Shown here: in pieces, positions 24,001 to 31,066 of the stretch
Layout: each line of letters opens with the position of its first letter
Numbering within the stretch: the first letter of the stretch is position 1
From: an uncultured Bacteroidaceae bacterium
Lineage (GTDB): Bacteria; Bacteroidota; Bacteroidia; Bacteroidales; Bacteroidaceae
Direction of reading: 5' to 3'
DNA: 38,072 nt
NCBI GenBank assembly: GCA_905235565.1
Contig: CAJOLR010000013.1
Span: 1 to 38,072 of the forward strand
Notes under the pieces: model-generated
Databases searched by the model: none
The model's input: the letters and a program-made list of their open reading frames with translations, nothing else
What the model was told of the DNA's origin: nothing
Translations under genes and position numbers: made by a program

Positions 24001-24058
24001 TGGAACGGGCGGTGGAATGCGCGGCGGAATGGGCGGCGGAATGGGCGGAAGACGTTAA
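21032..24058 (+). CDS. Outer-membrane beta-barrel protein with carboxypeptidase-regulatory-like and plug domains
   Basis: 1008 residues. In order: a signal peptide (1 to about 21, ending GSAQ); a carboxypeptidase-regulatory-like beta-sandwich (about 38-115, TGRIIDGSTTEYMPQVTIQL at its start); a TonB-receptor-like plug (about 145-230, with LEELIKRLPGVEVDENGGI and VDGQEYFGND); and a long barrel (about 250-985) rich in Asn and Ser. The C-terminus is a Gly-Met-Arg repeat (GGGMRGGMGGGMGGRR) instead of the usual terminal aromatic residue. This is the large Bacteroidota family of TonB-receptor-like barrel proteins. No SusD-like partner is next to it, so it is unlikely to be a classical SusCD glycan importer. 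The cargo is unknown. Confidence 0.9.
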   Translation: MKKAVLLLTILLLSLPQLGSAQKSNEKEKSKLTGKTSVTGRIIDGSTTEYMPQVTIQLLELKDTSFVYGTVTDNEGWFTIKKVPEGEYLLRYSFMGYSTVDFDFKVLKEDRDRQLGVFKMYESSILLTEAVIEDALPPTQVVDDTLMFNVSAFRVPEGSVLEELIKRLPGVEVDENGGITVNGRTVSRILVDGQEYFGNDRSMATKNLPVNIIHRIKTYQRKSDLARITGIDDGEEETVMDLEIKPNMRNGWLHNIDGAIGKPVGNNDYGDWIKYLWSGRYTLNRFQANTQFSVNANTQNSGRGNGVSYTTQIGVNFSKNIGEPFPRRRNEFPLVLGGNVRFNGSTSRSISESESETFATDYREATFRSNRSNSNSGSGSVNGEFRMEWKPDSSLNIIFRPSFQLSKNNNNSGNGSVTFNRDPYLATNMTAILDEYVNLADSVMDSIGVNSQTGSNHSESSNNQISGEFQFNKRFNDLGRNFTVRFTFGATRGTNDSYSHTVQTYYQMHSRDTIMNRYNASPTNNSNWSGRIMWSEPIDSGRGNLQLSYQVQVNNRNQNRETYVMPSFGEHYDDWDDDWYIPDNYKEYRDDRLSRTATNVSRNHTLTLQFRYNGEKSTFNLGVNFMPQYTGMDNFQYMGKVIGDTSRVVYNWSPSLNYRFRWNRQQSIQLSLRTNTSQPSMEDMMDITDDSNPLNIRKGNPGLLPTLRNTAEANYQNYIQETSKTISLRWSVENSLRNISQRTDYDPQTGVSVTQPQNMKGFWTNWSSSMNLTYNQTIPNTKWRYNASANASFRHQESYMRTGSIGQYNPGAGTGGAAVLSTTESISAGENGSVTYRNDWFEATANGRFSYSHSENSQRQNQNMDTYTFSYGGRANARLPWRNLNLGTDITMQSRRGYSGTYNRNDLIWNANASFSFLKGNAGTVQIQYYDILNDESNVTRNITTTGRTDTKNNNIHSYIMVHLILRANVFGTRAARREMRQDTRAMMNGGTGGGMRGGMGGGMGGRR

Positions 24059-24618
24059 CGGAAAAAGGAGAAGTGTACAGAACCGTACACCTTCATATCG
24101 GTGAAGCGAGGATGACTTGAAAAATCATTCTTGCTTCCGTGTTCTAATACGAATATACCATCAGGAGCCAACAGCCCGTTGTCAAGAACAAGATCGGGTA
24201 TTTGGGCCAGATTCTCCAGCTGATATGGGGGGTCTGCAAAAATAAAGTCAAACTTGGTGTTGCATCCTGCTATGTATTTGAAAACGTCACCTCTGACAGG
24301 GATGCATTTGTCAGTCTTGACTGTTTCCATCACCTTACAGATAAAATTGTAGTGGGCGGGATCTTTCTCCACGCTTACCACGTGTGAGCAACCGCGCGAT
24401 ACCAGCTCTATGCTGATGCTTCCGGTGCCCGAAAAGAGGTCAAGTGCAGTGGCATCTTCCAGGTCAATGCGGTTGGCCAGGATATTGAAAAGACTCTCCT
24501 TGGCAAAATCAGTGGTGGGACGCGCACTGAATGTTCTTGGCACGTCCCACCTCCTGTGTTTGTATATACCGCTTATTACGCGCAATGTATTATTCCCAGT
24601 TACCGGAGTTGTTATCAA
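24055..24618 (-). CDS. rsmD: 16S rRNA (guanine-966-N2)-methyltransferase
   Basis: Methylates G966 of 16S rRNA using S-adenosylmethionine. It has 187 residues with the SAM motif DLFSGTGSI (60-68), an acidic ribose-binding residue in SVEKD (about 82-86) and the catalytic DPPY (129-132) followed by QLENL. The ATG at 24618 overlaps the upstream gene by 29 bp; a TTG at 24585 that would start LRVISG is an alternative without overlap. The stop is shared: GTTAAC at 24054-24059 provides TAA on both strands for rsmD and the convergent outer-membrane gene. Confidence 0.93.
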   Translation of the reverse strand: MITTPVTGNNTLRVISGIYKHRRWDVPRTFSARPTTDFAKESLFNILANRIDLEDATALDLFSGTGSISIELVSRGCSHVVSVEKDPAHYNFICKVMETVKTDKCIPVRGDVFKYIAGCNTKFDFIFADPPYQLENLAQIPDLVLDNGLLAPDGIFVLEHGSKNDFSSHPRFTDMKVYGSVHFSFFR

Positions 24619-25345
24619 CTCTCATGCCACGATAGCGGCCGCGGTCATCGCAATCCTCAAGCAGATTGATTATCTCCTGTTTGTCCAATCCGCCAAGATA
24701 ATTCTCAAACAGAGTCTGAGCAGTGAATGTATGTGTGATTACACCAGTCTTTGAGGTATCTGATGATGTTGTCAACTCAAATTCTGCACCGTCGCTGAAA
24801 GGAACATAACGGAGTGAATCAGGATTGATTCTGCCTTTGTAGAGAGAGTCATAAAGACTTACAAACTCTGTCTCTCGGCTAAAGAGGAACTCCTTGGTAC
24901 CATCCTCATGGAGAATTATGAATCCCTCGGTTGCAGCTCTCTGCCAGAGAGTGTCGGCTTCATATTTCTTCTGAGCTGCCCTGCGGCCTGTCAATGAAGC
25001 AGCCTCCTGCTCGGCGGTGAGTGCCTTTGCATAAAGGGTAAGAACCTTGTTCTCTGTCCAGTTGTTTTCCAGCTGGTCATCTGTAAGTTCTCCGTTTCTT
25101 TTGGTGATGGGGAGCTGTGCTGTCTTGATGAATTCTGCAAGTGAATCAAAATTGTTGCAGTAACCACCATGCTGGTAGTTGTACTCAGTCTGAGCAGCCT
25201 TGATATCCATAAGCTTCTCAATTACCGCGCTGTCACGGATACCTTTCTCCTTTGCAAAGTTTATTGGGCCCATGATGCTGTCATACACAGCGTATATCAA
25301 GGCTACGATGCATAGTCCAAGAAGAATGTTGATGACTTTTTTCAT
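24590..25345 (-). CDS. Membrane-anchored hypothetical protein upstream of rsmD
   Basis: 251 residues. One N-terminal membrane segment (4-22, VINILLGLCIVALIYAVYD) is followed by a periplasmic domain: a helix (SAVIEKLMDIKAAQTEYNYQ), a conserved-looking loop HGGYCNNFDSLAEFI, a coiled-coil-like helix (about 105-135) and a beta-rich C-terminal half. The early helix with AAQTEYNYQHGGYCNNFDSL resembles the start of type II pseudopilin-like periplasmic proteins, but there is no prepilin peptidase site. The function is unknown. A TATTTTTG box (25375-25382, minus strand) lies 29 bp before the ATG, and rsmD is co-transcribed by overlap. Confidence 0.85.
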   Translation of the reverse strand: MKKVINILLGLCIVALIYAVYDSIMGPINFAKEKGIRDSAVIEKLMDIKAAQTEYNYQHGGYCNNFDSLAEFIKTAQLPITKRNGELTDDQLENNWTENKVLTLYAKALTAEQEAASLTGRRAAQKKYEADTLWQRAATEGFIILHEDGTKEFLFSRETEFVSLYDSLYKGRINPDSLRYVPFSDGAEFELTTSSDTSKTGVITHTFTAQTLFENYLGGLDKQEIINLLEDCDDRGRYRGMRVDNNSGNWE

Positions 25346-25435
25346 ATCGGATGTTTTTATTTATTTTCGCATCGCAAAAATAGAACAATTATCCGTATAA
25401 ATTAACAAATAAACTTTTTTTTGCTTTTTAGTGAG

Positions 25436-26866
25436 ATGATTAACCCTTTGTTTCAGGAATTGACCGATGCTTTTCCGTTTGAACCGACACATGAACAGGT
25501 GGTGGCGATGAACCGTCTGGCCTGTTTCGTGGAGGATCCCGGACAGCGCAGGGCGTTCTTGCTAAAAGGCTATGCCGGTACGGGTAAAACTTTGCTTATA
25601 AGTACTTTAGTTCGCGTGCTTGTGCGCCGTCACAAGCGTGTTGTGCTGATGGCTCCCACGGGACGTGCAGCCAAGGTGTTCTCAAATACATCAGGTTTTA
25701 CTGCATGTACCATCCATAAAAAGATATATCGTCAGAAATCTATACTTGATGCGGGTAGTTTCCAGTTGGACCGTAATCTGCATGAACATACCGTTTTCAT
25801 GGTCGATGAGGCATCGATGATATCTAACGAAGGTATTTCAGGTTCCATGTTCGGCAGTGGCAGACTGCTGGATGACCTGATAGCTTACGTCTATTCCGGC
25901 GTGGACTGCCGTCTGCTCATGTTGGGCGATCAGGCCCAGTTACCGCCCGTGGGCGAACATGATAGCCCGGGACTTTCTGCCGGGGTATTATCGGGCTATG
26001 GACTGTCAGTATCGGAGTTCTGTCTTGAATCCGTTATGCGTCAGGAGCACGAATCCGGTATTCTGTCAAATGCTACGGTACTTAGGAATTTTACGGTGGA
26101 CAGGGAAATTCCTGGAGGTTTCAGGTTCCGTCTGGACGGATTCAGCGACGTGGTCAGGATATCCGGCAGTGAACTGATTGAGACGCTCAACGGCTGCTAT
26201 AGCCGTGACGGTATAGACCAGACAATGGTCCTGTGCCGTTCAAACAAGCGCGCCATAGTATACAACAACGGAATCCGTTCTGCTATACTTGACCGCGAGG
26301 ATGAGCTGTGCCGTGGGGATATGGTGATGATTGTAAAGAACAATTACTTCTGGACAGAGCAATTGGTGGCTCAGGAGGGTGCCGATCCGTACGCCAATCT
26401 GCCGTCATTCATAGCCAATGGTGACATCGCGGTGATACGCCGCGTACGACGTCAGCGGGAACTGTACGGGTTCCGTTTTGAGGATGCCGTGCTCTCATTC
26501 CCCGACTACGATGACCTGGAGATGGATGTAACCTTGCTTCTGGACACTCTGCACAGTGAGGCTCCTTCGCTTACCCGTGAGGAGAGTGACCGCCTGTTTG
26601 GTAGCGTGATGGAGGACTATGCCGATATCCCATCAAGGAAGGAAAAGATGAAAAAGCTGCGGGAGAATCCCCATTTCAACGCACTCCAGATAAAATATGC
26701 CTATGCCGTTACCTGCCACAAGGCACAGGGCGGCCAGTGGAAGAATATTTTCATAGATCAGGGTTACATCCCCGAGGATGGCCGCGACAAAGACTACTAC
26801 CGCTGGCTCTACACCGCCCTTACCCGCGCTACCCAAACGGTATACCTCGTCAACTGGCGTAATTGA
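25436..26866 (+). CDS. RecD/Dda-like superfamily 1B DNA helicase
   Basis: 476 residues from the ATG at 25436; an in-frame TTG at 25421 is less likely. Helicase motifs are in order: Walker A GYAGTGKTLL (45-54), motif Ia LMAPTGRAAK, Walker B VDEAS, motif III GDQAQLPPVGE, and a C-terminal UvrD_C_2-type block (YAVTCHKAQGGQWKNIF) with the final arginine motif (LYTALTRATQTVYLV). This is the compact Dda/RecD2-like 5'-3' helicase without the long N-terminal domain of RecD2. RecB and RecC are not present, so it is not a RecBCD subunit. It probably acts in repair or fork restart. It is followed by a heptad repeat and a terminator. Confidence 0.9.
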   Translation: MINPLFQELTDAFPFEPTHEQVVAMNRLACFVEDPGQRRAFLLKGYAGTGKTLLISTLVRVLVRRHKRVVLMAPTGRAAKVFSNTSGFTACTIHKKIYRQKSILDAGSFQLDRNLHEHTVFMVDEASMISNEGISGSMFGSGRLLDDLIAYVYSGVDCRLLMLGDQAQLPPVGEHDSPGLSAGVLSGYGLSVSEFCLESVMRQEHESGILSNATVLRNFTVDREIPGGFRFRLDGFSDVVRISGSELIETLNGCYSRDGIDQTMVLCRSNKRAIVYNNGIRSAILDREDELCRGDMVMIVKNNYFWTEQLVAQEGADPYANLPSFIANGDIAVIRRVRRQRELYGFRFEDAVLSFPDYDDLEMDVTLLLDTLHSEAPSLTREESDRLFGSVMEDYADIPSRKEKMKKLRENPHFNALQIKYAYAVTCHKAQGGQWKNIFIDQGYIPEDGRDKDYYRWLYTALTRATQTVYLVNWRN

Positions 26867-26881
26867 TAATTGAGAATTGAG
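26861..26881. repeat. Heptamer tandem repeat at the helicase stop codon
   Basis: AATTGAT AATTGAG AATTGAG, then a degenerate AATTAAA. The first unit contributes the last codon and the TGA stop. A related pair of CAATTGT heptamers (26955-26968) covers the end of the convergent alaS. Confidence 0.6.
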
Positions 26882-26886
26882 AATTA

Positions 26887-26915
26887 AAAAAGACGGTCCT
26901 TTGGATCGTCTTTTT
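26887..26915. terminator. Bidirectional terminator between helicase and alaS
   Basis: A 13-bp stem (26887-26899 with 26903-26915, one G-T pair) with a TTT loop, flanked by A and T runs, works in both directions. A second perfect hairpin, ACGCAG-GTT-CTGCGT, lies at 26931-26945. Confidence 0.88.
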
Positions 26916-26953
26916 ATGTCGCGGGCTTTTACGCAGGTTCTGCGTATTAGTTT

Positions 26954-29566
26954 TCAATTGTCAATTGTCTTAATGATGCTGTTTACAGCATCCTTAAGAC
27001 CTTCTGGGTTCTTGCCGCCGGCGGTTGCAAAGTGGGGCTGGCCACCGCCACCGCCCTGAATCAGCTTGGCTGCCTCGCGGACCATCTGGCCGGCGTTGAA
27101 GCGTGATGTCAGGTCATCACTTACGCTGACGGTAAGCATGGGTTTGCCGGCTTCCTGGCTACCTATGATAACGATGGTGCCCGTGGTAAGTTCACCACGG
27201 ATGCCGAATACCAGGTCCTTGGCCATTGCGGCTGATGCCTGAATGACAGCGCTGATAACCTTAACGCCGTTTACATCATTGGCCTGAGCAATCAGACCTG
27301 CCTTGAGCTGGCCGGCTTTCTCCTTCTGGAACTCCTCAAGCTGTTTCTTGAGTTGTGCGTTCTCATCGAGTGCCTTCTTGACCGATGCTTCAACCGATGC
27401 ACCGGGCAGCAGAGCCTTGAGGGAGCTGATGGTGTCCTGAAGTGAAGCAACCATATCCTCGACAGCCTGACCGGTGATGGCCTCTATACGGCGTACGCCG
27501 GCTGCGATTGAACTCTCGGATATTATCTTGAACATACCTATGCGGCCGGTTGACGATGCGTGTACTCCGCCGCAGAACTCTATTGAGTTACCGAACTGTA
27601 CTACGCGTACCTTGTCACCGTATTTCTCACCGAAAAGTGCGATTGCACCGAGCTTTTTGGCCTCCTCTATGGGAAGGTCGCGATGTTCTTGGAGTGGCAG
27701 GTCCATGCGGATCTTCTCGTTTACCAGACGCTCCACCTGACGCAGCTCCTCATCGGTCACTTTCTGGAAGTGCGAGAAGTCAAAGCGCAGGCCGTCGGGT
27801 GTAACCAAAGATCCCTTCTGCTCAACGTGTGTACCCAGAACCTCGCGCAGAGCCTCGTCAACCAGATGGGTTGCGGTATGGTTTGCCTCGCAGGCGTGAC
27901 GCTTGTCGGTATCCACGCAGGCCATCATGGGCGCATCCGGGTGCTGGGGCAGTTTCCTGGTTATGTGTACGGGCAGGCCGTTCTCCTTCTTGGTGTCAAT
28001 TATATCGATTGTCTCGAATTCGCTTACTATCACGCCCTGGTCGCCTACCTGACCGCCCATCTCGGCATAGAACGGGGTCTTGTCCAGGACAATCTGGTAG
28101 ATTACGCCGCTCTTCTGCTTTACCTCGCGGTAGCGCAGGATGGAGGTCTCGTACTCGGTAAAGTCATAACCTACAAACCCGGTCTCACCCTCCTTAAGAA
28201 CAATCCAGTCACCGTTCTCAACGGCGGCGGCATTGCGGGAGCGTGACTTCTGCCCCGCCATCTCCTCGTTGAACTCATTGATGTTAGCGCTCATGCCGTT
28301 CTCACGCAGTATGAGCTCCGTAAGGTCAAGCGGAAATCCGTAGGTATCGTACAGTGTGAATGCGCTCACACCGCTAATCTCGGTCTTGCCGGCTGCCCTG
28401 GTATCGGCCATGACCTTGTCAAGCAGCTTGATGCCGGTGTCAAGGGTACGCAGGAATGACTCCTCCTCTTCAATTATCACCTTTTCAATGAGCGTCTTCT
28501 GTGCGTTCAGCTCAGGATATGCATCACCCATGTTGTCTATAAGCACGGGAAGCAGCTTGTAGAGGAATGCCTCCTTCTGGCCAAGGAAAGTGTAGGCGTA
28601 ACGTACTGCACGGCGCAGGATACGGCGTATAACGTAGCCGGCCTTGGCGTTTGACGGCAGCTGTCCGTCTGTTATTGAGAAAGCTATGGTACGGATGTGG
28701 TCAGCAACTACACGCATTGCAATATCTGTCTTCTCATCCTGTCCGTACTGCTTTCCGGTAAGTGTGCCGATTTCCTTGATGATGGGCTGGAACACATCGG
28801 TGTCATAGTTGGACTGCTTGCCCTGCAGGGTGCGAACCAGACGCTCGAATCCCATACCGGTATCGATTACCTTGGCGGGCAGTGGCTCAAGAGTGTGGTC
28901 AGCCTTGCGGTTGAACTGCATGAACACCAGGTTCCATATCTCTATTACCTGGGGGTGATCCTTGTTTACAAGGTCGCGTCCGGGAACCTTTGCCTTCTCC
29001 TCATCGGAGCGTGAATCCATGTGTATCTCGCTGCAGGGGCCGCAGGGACCGGTATCGCCCATCTCCCAGAAATTATCGTGCTTGTTGCCGTTCAGGATAT
29101 GATCCTTGGGCAGGAACTGCTCCCAGATGGCGGCAGCCTCGTTGTCGCGCTCCAGACCCTCCTCGGGGCTACCCTCGAATACTGTGGCGTACAGGTTACT
29201 GGGGTCCAGCTTAAGGACATCAACCAGATACTCCCATGCCCAGCTGATAGCCTCTTTCTTGAAGTAGTCACCGAATGACCAGTTGCCCAGCATCTCGAAC
29301 ATGGTGTGGTGATAGGTGTCATGTCCTACCTCCTCCAGGTCATTGTGCTTACCGCTCACGCGCAGGCACTTCTGCGAGTCTGCCACGCGGCGGCTCTTGG
29401 GGGCACGGTTGCCCAGAATGATATCCTTGAACTGGTTCATGCCAGCGTTGGTGAACATCAGGGTGGGGTCATCCTTAACCACCATGGGGGCCGATGGTAC
29501 TATCAGGTGATCTTTACTCTCAAAGAAACTCTTGAAGGAATCACGTATTTCCTTAGCTGTCATCAT
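26954..29566 (-). CDS. alaS: Alanyl-tRNA synthetase
   Basis: Charges tRNA-Ala and edits mis-charged serine and glycine. It has 870 residues, the full bacterial length. The class II catalytic core is N-terminal (about 1-240, with [10 protein letters not shown] and the GCGPCSEIH-like [12 protein letters not shown]), then the tRNA-recognition helices, then the editing domain with zinc ligands HTATH (563-567) and C665/H669 in FCGGVH, and the C-terminal C-Ala domain with a coiled coil and the [14 protein letters not shown] glycine-rich end. It is single-gene, with its own promoter. The 3' end contains a repeated CAATTGT heptamer that encodes the last residues. Confidence 0.97.
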   Translation of the reverse strand: MMTAKEIRDSFKSFFESKDHLIVPSAPMVVKDDPTLMFTNAGMNQFKDIILGNRAPKSRRVADSQKCLRVSGKHNDLEEVGHDTYHHTMFEMLGNWSFGDYFKKEAISWAWEYLVDVLKLDPSNLYATVFEGSPEEGLERDNEAAAIWEQFLPKDHILNGNKHDNFWEMGDTGPCGPCSEIHMDSRSDEEKAKVPGRDLVNKDHPQVIEIWNLVFMQFNRKADHTLEPLPAKVIDTGMGFERLVRTLQGKQSNYDTDVFQPIIKEIGTLTGKQYGQDEKTDIAMRVVADHIRTIAFSITDGQLPSNAKAGYVIRRILRRAVRYAYTFLGQKEAFLYKLLPVLIDNMGDAYPELNAQKTLIEKVIIEEEESFLRTLDTGIKLLDKVMADTRAAGKTEISGVSAFTLYDTYGFPLDLTELILRENGMSANINEFNEEMAGQKSRSRNAAAVENGDWIVLKEGETGFVGYDFTEYETSILRYREVKQKSGVIYQIVLDKTPFYAEMGGQVGDQGVIVSEFETIDIIDTKKENGLPVHITRKLPQHPDAPMMACVDTDKRHACEANHTATHLVDEALREVLGTHVEQKGSLVTPDGLRFDFSHFQKVTDEELRQVERLVNEKIRMDLPLQEHRDLPIEEAKKLGAIALFGEKYGDKVRVVQFGNSIEFCGGVHASSTGRIGMFKIISESSIAAGVRRIEAITGQAVEDMVASLQDTISSLKALLPGASVEASVKKALDENAQLKKQLEEFQKEKAGQLKAGLIAQANDVNGVKVISAVIQASAAMAKDLVFGIRGELTTGTIVIIGSQEAGKPMLTVSVSDDLTSRFNAGQMVREAAKLIQGGGGGQPHFATAGGKNPEGLKDAVNSIIKTIDN

Positions 29567-29596
29567 ATCTTATTTATGTTGTATTCTTTTGGTTTG

Positions 29597-29627
29597 CAAA
29601 TATTGAGCAAGCGAGAGTAGAAACAAA
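29597..29627 (-). promoter_or_regulatory. Promoter of alaS
   Basis: On the minus strand TTTG (29627-29624), 19 bp, then AATATTTG (29604-29597; 7 of 8 of TAnnTTTG), about 30 bp before the ATG. A second minus-strand TACCTTTG (29675-29682) could be an additional distal start without a clear -33 box. Confidence 0.6.
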
Positions 29628-29720
29628 TCCATTTGTTTTTACCGAGAGCAGCCAATATTCGGCTGCCGAAGGCGCAAAGGTAGTACTTTTTTTACTATTT
29701 TTGCGCGTTGCATAAAGATT

Positions 29721-30689
29721 ATGAGGAAGATTTACTATCAGTATGATCCGCAGCACAGGGTTTACCGAAGGGTGTTCCCTACTCTGGGCCAGAGACTGCT
29801 TTCCTGGCTTTGGCGCTTTTTGCTGTCAGTTGTCCTGGGAGGAGTATTCTTCATTATCTATTGGTTTGTAATAAGTACTCCGCGGGTTGAGGATCTCCTG
29901 GTAGAAAACAGCCGCATGCAGACCCAGTACAGGGTCCTGTCACGTAAGGTCGATGATGCCCTGCTGGTACTCCATGACATAGAGGAACGTGATGACAATC
30001 TGTACCGTGTACTTCTGGAGGCCGAACCGGTACCAGAGGTGGCACGTCAGTCCGGGTTCAACGGGACCAACCGTTACGCCGAACTGACAGATATGTCCAA
30101 CGCCGACCTTGTGGTAAACACATCGCAGAAAGTAGACCTTCTAAGCAAGAAACTGTACATGCAGACACGTTCTTTCAACGAGCTGGTTGAACAGTCACGC
30201 GAGCAGGAGAACAAGCTGGCCTGCATACCTGCCATCCAGCCTGTTTCCAACAAGGACCTTAAACGAACAGCATCAGGTTACGGATACCGTAACGATCCCA
30301 TATATCACGTCCGCCGGTTCCATCATGGAATGGACTTTTCATGCGATACAGGTACTCCCGTCTATGCAACCGGAAACGGCAAGGTGGTCTATGCCAAATG
30401 GAAGACCGGTTACGGAAACACGGTGGAGATAGACCATGGATACGGTTACAAGACACGTTATGCCCATCTGAGCAAGATATTGGTCAAGGAGGGACAGAAT
30501 GTGGTCCGAAGCGAGGAGATAGCCAAGGCTGGTTCGACCGGTAAGAGCACCGGTCCTCATGTCCATTATGAGGTCTGGCTTGGAAACAAAGATGTTGACC
30601 CCATCAACTACTATTTCATGGACCTGGATGCTGAACAGTATGAGGAGATGATCAGTCTGGCAGAGAATCACGGAAAGGTATTAGACTAA
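29721..30689 (+). CDS. M23 family peptidoglycan endopeptidase
   Basis: 322 residues, MepM/LytM-like. One N-terminal membrane segment (about 33-51, FLLSVVLGGVFFIIYWFVI) is followed by a coiled coil (about 60-165) and the LytM domain (about 190-295). The zinc site is complete: H201 and D205 in HHGMDF, and H280 and H282 in HVHYE, with TRYAHLS as the additional histidine strand. It cleaves peptide cross-links and probably helps insertion of new peptidoglycan. A TATTTTTG -7 box (29696-29703) is 17 bp before the ATG. A MerR-family gene follows after 11 bp. Confidence 0.94.
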   Translation: MRKIYYQYDPQHRVYRRVFPTLGQRLLSWLWRFLLSVVLGGVFFIIYWFVISTPRVEDLLVENSRMQTQYRVLSRKVDDALLVLHDIEERDDNLYRVLLEAEPVPEVARQSGFNGTNRYAELTDMSNADLVVNTSQKVDLLSKKLYMQTRSFNELVEQSREQENKLACIPAIQPVSNKDLKRTASGYGYRNDPIYHVRRFHHGMDFSCDTGTPVYATGNGKVVYAKWKTGYGNTVEIDHGYGYKTRYAHLSKILVKEGQNVVRSEEIAKAGSTGKSTGPHVHYEVWLGNKDVDPINYYFMDLDAEQYEEMISLAENHGKVLD

Positions 30690-30700
30690 ATAATCCATAT

Positions 30701-31066
30701 ATGCCACTCAAGCTCAATAAGGAACTCAAGAAATATTATTCCATAAAGGAGGTATCGGATATGCTTGGCATACCTGCCAGTACGTTGCGTTACTGGGAAA
30801 AGGAGTTCAAGGAGATCTCTCCCAAGAAGAATGCCAAAGGAATACGCCACTATACTACTGCCGATATTGAGCAGATCAAACTGGTTAATCATCTGGTTAA
30901 GGAGAAATCCCTGACCATCAAGGGTGCCAAGAGCCGCATGAAGGATAACCCTCAGACTACCATTGACTCAAATGATGTGGTAAGCAGGCTTAAAGCTGTG
31001 CGTGAGGAACTGCTTGCTATTCTGGCCGAGTTGGACGCTACTCCTCCTTGCGGACAACCGTTGTGA
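30701..31066 (+). CDS. MerR family transcriptional regulator
   Basis: 121 residues. The N-terminal winged helix (about 9-78) has the typical KYYSIKEVSDMLGIPASTLR, the RYWEKEF wing and RHYTTADIEQIK. A short C-terminal part (79-121) forms a helix and lacks cysteine metal ligands, so it is not a metal-sensing MerR. It sits behind the M23 peptidase in the same direction, a pairing I know from other Bacteroidales. It may be a nucleoid- or division-associated regulator rather than an effector sensor. The 3' end overlaps the convergent rsh by 29 bp. Confidence 0.88.
   Translation: MPLKLNKELKKYYSIKEVSDMLGIPASTLRYWEKEFKEISPKKNAKGIRHYTTADIEQIKLVNHLVKEKSLTIKGAKSRMKDNPQTTIDSNDVVSRLKAVREELLAILAELDATPPCGQPL

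Noticed and set aside
21032-24058. SusC-type glycan importer
   Set aside because: The protein has the plug and carboxypeptidase-regulatory-like domains, but there is no susD-like gene, no glycoside hydrolase and no sigma/anti-sigma pair nearby.
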